DNA from: Parasulfuritortus sp036391875
GTDB taxonomy: Bacteria; Pseudomonadota; Gammaproteobacteria; Burkholderiales; Thiobacillaceae
Direction of reading: 5' to 3'
Assembly: GCA_036391875.1 (NCBI GenBank)
Contig: DASVZA010000022.1
Location: forward strand, 1 to 64,000
Length of the DNA: 64,000 nt
The notes below the pieces were generated by a model. The model saw only the letters and a program-made list of their open reading frames with translations, did no database searches and had not been told where the DNA came from. A program made the position numbers and the translations under genes. Position 1 is the first letter of the stretch. Each line of letters opens with the position of its first letter. Below are positions 18,835-26,259 of the stretch, piece after piece.

Positions 18835-19791
18835 TCAGCCTTCGCCGTCTCCGCAGCCGCAGTCGCCAGGTTGGCCGGCCGGGGCGCAGTATTTCTCGTC
18901 CTCGAGCTTGTCGCGGTTGGCTTCGAATTCGGCCTTGATCGCCTCGGCCTTGGCTTTCAGCCGCTCGATGCGGGCCTCGTAGGCGCCATCCTTTTCCTCG
19001 ATGCTCTTCTCGTTGAACAGGACCTGGCGCAGGAAGCGGTCGCCGAAGGCCAGCAGCTTCTCGTCGTCGGCGACCAGCTCGGCCATTTCCTCGACCGGGA
19101 TGTTGTAGGTCTTGTTGAACGATTCGCTGATGACGAAGGCGCGGAAGCGGTCCAGGTCGTAGCTGGCCATGAAGAACAACTGGTTGGAAATCATCGGTGG
19201 CTTGCCGATGGCGGGACCGGCCGATTTCTTTTTCAGGATGAGTTGACGCCAGCCGCGGCCCTTCTCGTCGTACTCCGTGGCGCCTTGGTCGGCGCGATAT
19301 TGGTCGATGGTCTGGAGGTCGGGCTCCTGGTGGCCGAAACAGGTGTCTTCCTTGACCAGGGCGAAGCTCAAGCGGTCGACGTACTCGTCCGAGTTGCGCA
19401 CCGAGAGCAGGGCGACCGGGTAGTAGCGGCAGGCGGTCGGCCGGTCCGAGTAGACCGAGCAGCCTTCCTCGACCATGAACTGGCAGGCGGTGCCGCCTTC
19501 GACGCTGCGCAGCTTGACGCCGGGCGTGCCGTCCTTGTCCATCTCGTAGGGCACGGTGTACTTCTGCAGGAACTCGCCGGACGAGATGCCGAGGTGGTTC
19601 TTGAGGCGCAGGATGTCGTAGGGGGTCAGGGTGATGTCGATGTTGCTGCAGCAGGCGTTCCAGCACTTCACGCCGCGGTGGCAGCGGAATTTGAGCTCGG
19701 TGTCGCCGTCGAGCATGGTGGGCATGACCGGGCCGTTGCCCTGGGGGGCGTCCTTGGCCAGGTTCTTGAATCGTGCGTCGTAGTCTTGCAT
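18835..19791 (-). CDS. YkgJ-family cysteine-cluster protein
   Basis: A 318-residue protein. The N-terminal cluster C37-x5-C43-x3-C47-C48 is followed by more cysteines in the GCSVYSDRPTACRYYP segment, the YkgJ pattern thought to bind zinc or an iron-sulfur cluster. The middle is helical. After about residue 255 comes a coiled-coil-like Glu/Lys region, and the last residues are Cys/Gly-rich (CGCGDGEG). It is followed after three bases by cbbQ and preceded by aprA with a terminator and a repeat between. A role in cluster or cofactor handling for its neighbours is plausible but unproven. Confidence 0.82.
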   Translation of the reverse strand: MQDYDARFKNLAKDAPQGNGPVMPTMLDGDTELKFRCHRGVKCWNACCSNIDITLTPYDILRLKNHLGISSGEFLQKYTVPYEMDKDGTPGVKLRSVEGGTACQFMVEEGCSVYSDRPTACRYYPVALLSVRNSDEYVDRLSFALVKEDTCFGHQEPDLQTIDQYRADQGATEYDEKGRGWRQLILKKKSAGPAIGKPPMISNQLFFMASYDLDRFRAFVISESFNKTYNIPVEEMAELVADDEKLLAFGDRFLRQVLFNEKSIEEKDGAYEARIERLKAKAEAIKAEFEANRDKLEDEKYCAPAGQPGDCGCGDGEG

Positions 19792-19814
19792 GGTGATCTC
19801 GCTAGTGTTGCCTG

Positions 19815-19877
19815 CCTGTAGGACCGGCTTCTGCCTGGATTTTACAGCCTGGAGCCTGCTAAAGCCGCTCCTACAGG
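19815..19877. repeat. REP-like imperfect inverted repeat
   Basis: The left arm CCTGTAGGACCGGCTT (19815-19830) and right arm (19862-19877) are inverted copies with one mismatch in 16. The arm closely resembles the GTAGGAGCGGCTT repeats known as REP elements in pseudomonads. It lies between the YkgJ gene and the aprA terminator, where it could shield or separate transcripts. Confidence 0.75.
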
Positions 19878-19900
19878 TAGGGATACTGCCTCGGTAAAGT

Positions 19901-19930
19901 AAAAACCGGGCGCCTTGTGAGCGCCCGGTT
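19901..19930 (-). terminator. Rho-independent terminator after aprA
   Basis: Read on the minus strand, AACCGGGCGC (19930-19921) pairs with GCGCCCGGTT (19913-19904) over a seven-base loop, followed by a T-rich tract. It would end or reduce transcription from sat-aprBA before the YkgJ-cbbQ-cbbO genes. Confidence 0.88.
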
Positions 19931-19950
19931 CTTAAGCTAGAACCGACTGC

Positions 19951-21963
19951 TTAGTGGGCAGCGGGCTTGAACAGCTTGGACTTGTCGACCAGGTCGACGT
20001 GCTTGCGCTTGAAGCAGGTCCACTTGCCGGTCTTCTTGTCATAGATGGAGTTGACGAAGCAGTGCCAGTTCTCCTCGTCGACGAAGTTCTTGTCGGCGCG
20101 GTAGTAGAAGCCGGGGTAACGGCTTTCCTGACGGAACATGATGTGACGCATGTGGGCTTCCGCCGTGAGAATACGGTGGTAGTTTTCCCAGGCGCGCAGC
20201 AGTTCGTGCAGGTCCTTGGCACGCATCTTCATGGCGTCTTCCTTCAGCATGTCCAGCTTCTCGGAGGCCACGTTCAGCATGTGCTCGTTGGTGATGTAGT
20301 AGGTGGCAACACCGGCGACATACTCGTCCATGATCTTCTGGAGGCGGAACTGCAGCATCTTCGGCGTGATGTAGTTCGGGTTCACGTCGATGGCGGTGGT
20401 GTAGTCCTTGAACTCCAGGTAGTTACGGACCGGACGGTAGATCTCGTCGACCAGCTCTTCCACGGAGGTGTCGAGCTCGGGCTTGAAGTCCTTGTTGTCC
20501 AGGCAGTACTTGACCATGGCCTTGGCAGCCATACGGCCTTCGGCGTGGGAGCCGGAGGAGAACTTGTGGCCGGAAGCGCCGACGCCGTCACCGGCGGTGA
20601 ACAGGCCCTTGACGGTGGTCATGCCACGGTAGCCCCAGTTCCAGCCGGACGGCAGGTGGGCGGGGACGCCAGGCAGTTCTTCGCTGGTCGGGGCGCCGAC
20701 GTCTTCGGGGCCGGAGGTCCAGATGCCGCAGCAGCCGGAGTGCGAACCGAGCAGGTACGGCTCGGTCGGCATCAGCTCGGAGTTCTTCTTCTCGGGCTCG
20801 ATGTTCTCGCCAACCCAGATGCCGCACTGGCCGACGCACATGTCCAGGAAGTCTTCCCAGGCTTCGGCTTCGAGGTGCTTCACTTCGCGCGGGGTCAGCG
20901 TTTCCTTCAGCTTGCCGAGGGCGGTGACGGTGTCCATCCAAATCGGACCGCGACCTTCCTTCATTTCCTTCAGCATCAGGTGGTTACGCAGACAGGAAGC
21001 GGGAACGGCGGCCTGCCCGTACGGGGGGTAGTCGTTCAGCATTTCCTTGTTCTTGGCCATGTAGGCTTCGCCGAAGGCGTTGGTGGCCTGGGACTTGAAC
21101 AGCAGGAACCAGGCACCGACCGGGCCGTAACCGTCCTTGAAGCGGGCGGGCACGAAACGGTTTTCCATCATGGTCAGCTCGGCGCCGGCTTCGGCGGCCA
21201 TGGAGTAGGTGGAACCGGCGTTCCAGACCGGGTACCAGGCGCGGCCGGTACCTTCACCGACGGAGCGGGGACGGAAGATGTTCACGCAACCACCGGCGGC
21301 CAGCAGGATGGCCTTGGCCTTGAACACGTACAGCTTGTGCTCGCGGGTGGAGAAGCCGACGGCGCCAGCGATGCGGCTGGGGTCGTTCTTGTCGTTGACC
21401 AGCTTGACGATGAAGACGCGTTCCTGGATGCGGTCCAGGCCCAGGGCCTTCTTGGCGGCTTCAGCGACGATCCACTTGTAGGATTCGCCGTTGATCATGA
21501 TCTGCCACTTGCCGGAACGGACGGGCTTGCCGCCGTCCTTCAGCGGGGTCATGCCCTGGGCGCCGTCGTGACGCTCGCCGTTCTCGTCGGTCTTCCAAAT
21601 GGGCAGGCCCCACTCTTCGAACAGGTGCACGGACTCGTCGACGTGGCGGCCGAGGTCGTAGGCCAGGTCGTCGCGGGTGATGCCCATCAGGTCGTTGGAG
21701 ACCATACGGGCGTAGTCAGCGGGATCCTGCTCGGAACCGATGTAGGTGTTGATGGCGGACAGACCCTGGGCCACGGCACCGGAACGGTCCATGGCGGCCT
21801 TGTCGACCAGCTTGATCTTGAGGTCGACGCCGGAGGAAGCCTTGGCGGCTTCGGCCCAGCGCATGATCTCGTAAGCGGCGCCGCAGTTGGCCATGCCGCC
21901 ACCGATCATCAGGACGTCGACTTCTTCCTGAACAACTTCGGGATTACCAAATTCACCAGCCAT
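19951..21963 (-). CDS. aprA: Adenylylsulfate reductase, alpha subunit
   Basis: A 670-residue FAD flavoprotein that interconverts APS and sulfite + AMP. In a sulfur oxidiser it runs towards APS. The N-terminal FAD-binding part VDVLMIGGGMANCGAAYE is clear. Substrate and FAD contacts such as DRSGAVAQGLSAINTYIG, GRAWYPVWNAGSTYSMAAEAGAE and SGSHAEGRMAAKAM are present. Length and sequence fit dissimilatory AprA rather than assimilatory reductases. It follows aprB by 18 bases. No aprM or qmoABC gene, the usual electron-transfer partners, is found nearby. Confidence 0.97.
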   Translation of the reverse strand: MAGEFGNPEVVQEEVDVLMIGGGMANCGAAYEIMRWAEAAKASSGVDLKIKLVDKAAMDRSGAVAQGLSAINTYIGSEQDPADYARMVSNDLMGITRDDLAYDLGRHVDESVHLFEEWGLPIWKTDENGERHDGAQGMTPLKDGGKPVRSGKWQIMINGESYKWIVAEAAKKALGLDRIQERVFIVKLVNDKNDPSRIAGAVGFSTREHKLYVFKAKAILLAAGGCVNIFRPRSVGEGTGRAWYPVWNAGSTYSMAAEAGAELTMMENRFVPARFKDGYGPVGAWFLLFKSQATNAFGEAYMAKNKEMLNDYPPYGQAAVPASCLRNHLMLKEMKEGRGPIWMDTVTALGKLKETLTPREVKHLEAEAWEDFLDMCVGQCGIWVGENIEPEKKNSELMPTEPYLLGSHSGCCGIWTSGPEDVGAPTSEELPGVPAHLPSGWNWGYRGMTTVKGLFTAGDGVGASGHKFSSGSHAEGRMAAKAMVKYCLDNKDFKPELDTSVEELVDEIYRPVRNYLEFKDYTTAIDVNPNYITPKMLQFRLQKIMDEYVAGVATYYITNEHMLNVASEKLDMLKEDAMKMRAKDLHELLRAWENYHRILTAEAHMRHIMFRQESRYPGFYYRADKNFVDEENWHCFVNSIYDKKTGKWTCFKRKHVDLVDKSKLFKPAAH

Positions 21964-21981
21964 TGTTATTTCCTTTCCAGA

Positions 21982-22449
21982 TTACTTGCGGATCAGTTCG
22001 GCAGGGTTGCCGGCGCGGTAGCCGTTGACCTGGACGAAGAAGCCGGGCTGGGCAATCTTGGCCATGTCGGCTTGCGGCTTGCCGCCGTAAGGATCGATGG
22101 AGCCTTCGGGGGTGGTCCGGATCGGGAACTTGAAGCGCTTCAGGGTGCCGTTACGGAACTTGATGGTCCACATGATGGAGTCGGAACCGCGCAGGGGCTG
22201 AACCTGGCCGCCGAGGGGAACGATGTCGGCGTAGTGACGGGCTTCGATGGCCTGCTGCGGGCAGATCTTGACGCAGGAATAGCATTCCCAGCACTGCTCG
22301 GGCTCCTGGTTGAAGGCACGCATGGCGTGACCGGTCTCGGAGCCATCCTTGTCCAGCTTCATCAGATCGTGCGGGCAGATGTACATGCAGGCGGTCTTAT
22401 CCTGACCCTTGCAGCCGTCGCACTTGTCGGTACGAACATAGGTAGGCAT
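21982..22449 (-). CDS. aprB: Adenylylsulfate reductase, beta subunit (two [4Fe-4S])
   Basis: A 155-residue iron-sulfur subunit. The first cluster ligands are in CDGCKGQDKTACMYICP and the second in CWECYSCVKICP. The C-terminal tail (residues 100-155) is the arm that wraps round AprA. GGAGAGAAG is the ribosome-binding site. It is separated from sat by 194 bases that hold several palindromes, so aprBA may have its own promoter or a processed 5' end. Confidence 0.97.
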   Translation of the reverse strand: MPTYVRTDKCDGCKGQDKTACMYICPHDLMKLDKDGSETGHAMRAFNQEPEQCWECYSCVKICPQQAIEARHYADIVPLGGQVQPLRGSDSIMWTIKFRNGTLKRFKFPIRTTPEGSIDPYGGKPQADMAKIAQPGFFVQVNGYRAGNPAELIRK

Positions 22450-22460
22450 TACTTCTCTCC

Positions 22461-22491
22461 TTGTTAGCTAACAATCCGCTGTCTTCAGCGG
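22461..22491 (-). promoter_or_regulatory. Palindrome plus hairpin in the aprB leader
   Basis: A perfect 14-base palindrome TTGTTAGCTAACAA (22461-22474) sits 12 bases before the aprB ATG, next to its ribosome-binding site. Directly upstream in the message lies a hairpin with six-base-pair stem (22476-22481 with 22486-22491, CCGCTG / CAGCGG). Either an operator or an mRNA 5'-stabilising structure is possible. Confidence 0.5.
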
Positions 22492-22618
22492 TCCATTTAG
22501 ATTCCGGACCCCACCTTGGCCGGGGGCGTATCGCGATTCCGCTTCCGGCGGGTCCGGTATTCCAAATACGGGCCCTCTCTTATAGTGCTCCCGCGTCGGC
22601 GGGGTGAGGGAGGGTGTG

Positions 22619-22638
22619 GTCGCCGCCGCGGCGGCGAC
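22619..22638 (-). other. Perfect 20-base GC palindrome after sat
   Basis: The palindrome at 22619-22638 (arms GTCGCCGCCG / CGGCGGCGAC) begins five bases after the sat stop codon. There is no T tract, so it is probably a 3' stabiliser or a weak attenuator between sat and aprBA rather than a full terminator. Confidence 0.5.
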
Positions 22639-22643
22639 GGTCA

Positions 22644-23849
22644 TCAGGCGGCCGAGTGACCCTTCAGTTCGACCTTGACGTTCTGCTCGGCGCTGAGGCC
22701 GGCATAGTATTTCTGCAGAACCTTGGCGACTTCGGGACGGCTGAACTCGACCGGCAGGTCCTGACCTTCGGACAGCATGGCGCGGACCTTGGTTCCGGAC
22801 AGCAGGATGCGGTCGTCCTTGGTGTGCGGGCAGGTGCGCTGGGAGGCCATGCCGCCGCACTTCTTGCACCAGAAGGTCCAGTCGATGTTCATGTTGACGG
22901 TCTCCAGCGAGCCCTTCGGGATTTCGTCGAAGATCTTCTGGGCGTCGAACGGGCCGTAGTAGTCGCCCACGCCGGCGTGGTCGCGGCCGACGATGAGGTG
23001 CGAGCAGCCGTAGTTCTGGCGGAACAGGGCGTGCAGCAGGGCTTCACGCGGACCGGCATAGCGCATGTCCAGCGGATAGCCAGCCTGGATCACGGTGTTG
23101 GGGGCGAAGTAGTTGTCGATCAGGGTGGCGATCGCCTCGGAGCGGACTTCGGCCGGGATGTCGCCCGGCTTCAGGGCGCCCAGCAGGGAGTGGACCAGTA
23201 CGCCATCCATGGTCTCGATGGCGATTTTGGCCAGGTACTCGTGCGAGCGGTGCATCGGGTTGCGGGTCTGGAAGGCGGCGATCTTGGACCAGCCCAGCTC
23301 TTCGAACTTGGCGCGGGTCTCGGCGGGGGTCATGAACTGGTCGCCGTACTCTTCCTTGAAGGTGCCGGTGGACAGGACCTTGACCGGGCCGGCCAGGTTG
23401 TACTTGCCCTGGGCCATGACCATCTTGACGCCGGGGTGCTCGAGGTCGGTGGTCTTGTAGACCTGCATGCACTCATGGGCCTTGTCGATCTCGTAGCGCT
23501 CGGTCACCTTCATGGTGCCCATGATTTCGCCGGACTCGCCGCTCACCAGGGCGATTTCATCGCCGGCCTGGATGTCGTCGTCGGTCGACAGGGTGACGGG
23601 AATGGGCCAGAACAGGCCGTTGGCCATCTTGTAGCCGTCGCAAACGCCTTCCCAGTCGGCACGGGTCATGAAGCCGTCCAACGGAGTGAAGCCACCGATG
23701 CCCATCATGATCAGGTCGCCGGTTTCGCGGGAGGACATCTTCACCTGCTTGAGGGTCTTGGCTCGGGCCTTCTCGGCGCCGAGTGCGTCGCCGGTAAGCA
23801 GGAGAGGTTTCAGTTCGCCGCCACCGTGGGGTTTGACGAGTCGGGACAT
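22644..23849 (-). CDS. sat: Sulfate adenylyltransferase (dissimilatory ATP sulfurylase)
   Basis: A 401-residue homo-oligomeric enzyme. In sulfur oxidation it converts APS + PPi to sulfate + ATP. The active-site motif QTRNPMHRSHEYL is present, followed by GRDHAGVGDYY and SGTKVRAML. A CxxC-x~8-C segment (CKKCGGMASQRTCPH) probably binds zinc. This is the Sat type, not CysDN. It is first in the sat-aprBA group. The 5' region contains a run of nine G and an AT-rich stretch. Confidence 0.97.
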   Translation of the reverse strand: MSRLVKPHGGGELKPLLLTGDALGAEKARAKTLKQVKMSSRETGDLIMMGIGGFTPLDGFMTRADWEGVCDGYKMANGLFWPIPVTLSTDDDIQAGDEIALVSGESGEIMGTMKVTERYEIDKAHECMQVYKTTDLEHPGVKMVMAQGKYNLAGPVKVLSTGTFKEEYGDQFMTPAETRAKFEELGWSKIAAFQTRNPMHRSHEYLAKIAIETMDGVLVHSLLGALKPGDIPAEVRSEAIATLIDNYFAPNTVIQAGYPLDMRYAGPREALLHALFRQNYGCSHLIVGRDHAGVGDYYGPFDAQKIFDEIPKGSLETVNMNIDWTFWCKKCGGMASQRTCPHTKDDRILLSGTKVRAMLSEGQDLPVEFSRPEVAKVLQKYYAGLSAEQNVKVELKGHSAA

Positions 23850-24230
23850 GCTGGCTCCTTACGCTGAATGTCTGTGAAGTTGGACTACTAAATCGGGGCA
23901 CGCAGGATAGCACGCCACCCCCCCCCTTCTAATCCAAGTTATTTATTAGTAAATAAAGATTTTCGATATTTTTGTTCTTTTATAACCATTTGTTTATTAA
24001 AGTGATTTTGCAGGACGATAAATTTTGAGCGGCTTTTGTTACGTGTTTGCCCGAAACGGGATAGGTTATCTTCGGTTATGTCGTTGGCGGACGGCTGGAC
24101 TGGCTCGGCGCGCTGCGTCACTATCCTGAAACCGGCTGCTAGTAGTCTTGAGGCCCGGTTGCGGAGTGTGGCTCGGCAAGCGTCTCTGGCCCGTCGGAAG
24201 CTCTGGATGGGAGAAATCATTGGGGATGAT
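23850..24230. promoter_or_regulatory. Gene-free divergent region between sat and sixA
   Basis: 381 bases without a convincing gene. Close to sat there is a run of nine C (23918-23926, read as G on the sat strand). Next is an AT-only hairpin TTATTTA / TAAATAA (23939-23945 with 23950-23956). The AT-rich block 23937-24035 stands out from the GC-rich genome and very likely holds the sat promoter. The rest (24036-24220) has coding-like composition but no recognisable product. Confidence 0.55.
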
Positions 24231-24692
24231 ATGGATTTGATTTTATGGCGTCATGCCGATGCCCAGGAGGGCGGGCTGGAGCTGCCTGACTTGGAGCGTG
24301 AGTTGACCGCCAAAGGGCGGAAACAGGCCATTGAGATGGGCCGTTGGCTGGATGCCAAATTGCCCAAGGAGGCCCGAGTGCTGGTGAGCCCCGCCGCGCG
24401 GGCTCAGCAGACGGCGGCCGGGTTGGGCCGACGGTTCGAGACGGTCAAGGAGATCGAGCCGGGGGTGGATCCGACCGATATCCTGGCGGCGGCCAATTGG
24501 CCGGATGCCAGCGGCGCGGTATTGGTGGTCGGCCATCAGCCCACGCTGGGCCAGGTCGCGGCCATGCTCCTGTTCGGCGAGCCGGCCGCGATGACCATCA
24601 AGAAAGGCGGTCTGCTCTGGCTGACGAACCGTACCCGCAGGGGCGAACAGCAGGTGGTGCTGCGCGCAGCACTCACCCCCGAACTGCTGTGA
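24231..24692 (+). CDS. sixA: SixA-like phosphohistidine phosphatase
   Basis: A 153-residue single-domain histidine phosphatase. The N-terminal motif LILWRHADAQ has the catalytic Arg-His pair, and VVGHQPTLGQVAAML has the second His. This is the short SixA family, which removes phosphate from histidine phosphotransfer proteins or small substrates. The ATG at 24231 is chosen because it starts the fold directly. It is divergent from sat, and an inverted-repeat element starts five bases after its stop. Confidence 0.88.
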   Translation: MDLILWRHADAQEGGLELPDLERELTAKGRKQAIEMGRWLDAKLPKEARVLVSPAARAQQTAAGLGRRFETVKEIEPGVDPTDILAAANWPDASGAVLVVGHQPTLGQVAAMLLFGEPAAMTIKKGGLLWLTNRTRRGEQQVVLRAALTPELL

Positions 24693-24696
24693 GCGC

Positions 24697-24915
24697 TAAG
24701 GGCGAGTTCACACTAATTTCACACCAGCGTTGCCGCGAGAAACGCGATGGATGCAAGGCGCGCTTATCGTAGCAACCTTCGGGACGGGGACGCTTTGGGC
24801 GCCGCCCTTCGTCGCAAGCCGCTTGCAGTGACTGGCACTATGGCACGTCTTGCTTCGCGGGCTGCATCCCAAAATGCCCCCGTCGCAGGCGCGAATTTAG
24901 CGTGAACACGCCCTA
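24697..24915. mobile_element. MITE-like inverted-repeat element (copy 1)
   Basis: About 219 bases with imperfect terminal inverted repeats of about 31 bases (left 24699-24729, right 24884-24914, 25 of 31 matching). The outer end reads AGGGCG-N-GTTCAC. It has no transposase. Inside it shares GGATGCAAGGCGCG with the element at 41672-41938, and the GGGATGCAGC pattern appears inverted at its other end. Its right end supplies the TAG stop of the EAL-HDOD gene. A target duplication is not evident. Confidence 0.65.
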
Positions 24916-26130
24916 GTCCATGCCGATCTGTTCGATCCAGGCGAGGGCCTGGAGGTGGTCCTTGGTCACGTCCTCGGGCGTCAGCATCAACGACGCAGTG
25001 AGCTCCTCAGCCTTGTCCAAATCCTGGGATTCGCAGGCTTCGGCCAATGCCAGGATGGGACCGTAGATGCCGGACCGGTTCAACAGGGCGTCGGAGATGG
25101 TTTCCGGCAGGATCAGGCGATCGAGGATCTCTTCCATGGGCGTGTCCATCATGGCATCCAGCATGGAAAAAACGCCGGTGACGAACAGGTTGTCCTGGTC
25201 GGTCTTGGCCATGTAGTGCGAGCCCAGCAGTTCGCACAGGCGGCCGCGGGTGATGGCGGTGCGGGCCTGGGCCGGAGAGGCTGCGTTGGTGCCGGTGGTC
25301 GCCAGGAGCAGCGTGAGCCAGCGGTAGAGCGGTTTCATGCCCAGGATCGAGACGGCGTGGCGGATGGACTGAACCTCGCAGGAGAGGCCGAAGCCGGCCG
25401 AATTGATGTAGCGCAACAGCTTGAAAGTGAGCGCCACGTCGTTTTTCAGCAGGGCCTCGATTTCCCGCACGTCGGCGTCGCGCCTGACCTTGTCCATCAA
25501 CTGCAGGATGACTGCGTGCGCAGGCGCCAACACCCGGGCCATGAGGTGTTCGGGGTGGGCGAAATAGTAGCCCTGGAAGTAATGAAAACCCAGGCTCTGG
25601 CACCAGTCGAACACCTCGCGCGATTCCACCTTCTCGGCAACCAGGCGGGCAGGCAGGACACGGAGTTCGCTCAAGTAGGAGGCGGTTTCTTCCTTGCTTA
25701 ATTCGGCGACATCGAGCTTGACGTAGCTGGCATACGGCAGCAGTTTCCGGGTGTTTTCGCTGGGCTTGTACTTGTCGATGGCGAAGCGGAAGCCAGCGGC
25801 CTTGAGTTCGTCGAGCCGGGCCAGCAACTCGTCGGTCGGGGTCACCGACTCGACGATCTCGATGACGATCTTCTCGGGTGGCATGAGCAGGACGAATTCG
25901 CTCATCAACGTGGGCTGGTCCATGTTGATGAAGGCCAGCTTCCCCTTCAGCAACCAGTCGGTTCCCATGTCGAACAGGGTCGAGGCCATGACGTTGAGGC
26001 CGGCCCGGTAGGTGTCGTCGATTGTGGCGGCCGTCGCATGCGACGAGGCGCGGAACAGCAACTCGTAACCGATCAGGTTGTGCTTGCCGTCGACGATCGG
26101 TTGCCGGGCCAGAAAGGTATCGTGGCTCAT
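24913..26130 (-). CDS. EAL-HDOD hybrid signalling protein (YuxH family)
   Basis: A 405-residue protein of two domains. Residues 1-200 are an EAL-like domain (YELLFR; FINMDQPTL; IVIEIVES; KLDVAEL). The catalytic DDFG-type loop is replaced by IDKYKPSEN, so cyclic-di-GMP hydrolysis is unlikely. Residues 205-390 are an HDOD domain (LLKNDVALTFKLLRYINSAG; VQSIRHAVSILG). It follows cheA by 129 bases in the same direction and probably links to chemotaxis or motility signalling. Its TAG stop lies inside the neighbouring repeat element. Confidence 0.9.
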   Translation of the reverse strand: MSHDTFLARQPIVDGKHNLIGYELLFRASSHATAATIDDTYRAGLNVMASTLFDMGTDWLLKGKLAFINMDQPTLMSEFVLLMPPEKIVIEIVESVTPTDELLARLDELKAAGFRFAIDKYKPSENTRKLLPYASYVKLDVAELSKEETASYLSELRVLPARLVAEKVESREVFDWCQSLGFHYFQGYYFAHPEHLMARVLAPAHAVILQLMDKVRRDADVREIEALLKNDVALTFKLLRYINSAGFGLSCEVQSIRHAVSILGMKPLYRWLTLLLATTGTNAASPAQARTAITRGRLCELLGSHYMAKTDQDNLFVTGVFSMLDAMMDTPMEEILDRLILPETISDALLNRSGIYGPILALAEACESQDLDKAEELTASLMLTPEDVTKDHLQALAWIEQIGMD

Positions 26131-26259
26131 GATTTATGCAGTGAATGATTCGCTATTAAAACCTTGTTTGCTGCAGGGACAGCAGCCCACCTCGTCGGCA
26201 AATCTACCGGATTTCGGGGCGTACGCAAATGGCCCGGGCGGCTGTTTGCGTACGGCTGG

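Noticed and set aside
19954..22467. 837-residue open frame on the plus strand
   Set aside because: It is antisense to aprA and aprB, which are certain genes; its Val/Gly/His-rich translation has no motif.
23939..24220. 93-residue minus-strand frame upstream of sat
   Set aside because: It covers the AT-rich promoter block, ends in low-complexity Lys/Asn/Phe residues and has no recognisable family.
24913..26130. Active cyclic-di-GMP phosphodiesterase
   Set aside because: The catalytic DDFG-type loop is replaced by IDKYKP, so activity is unlikely.
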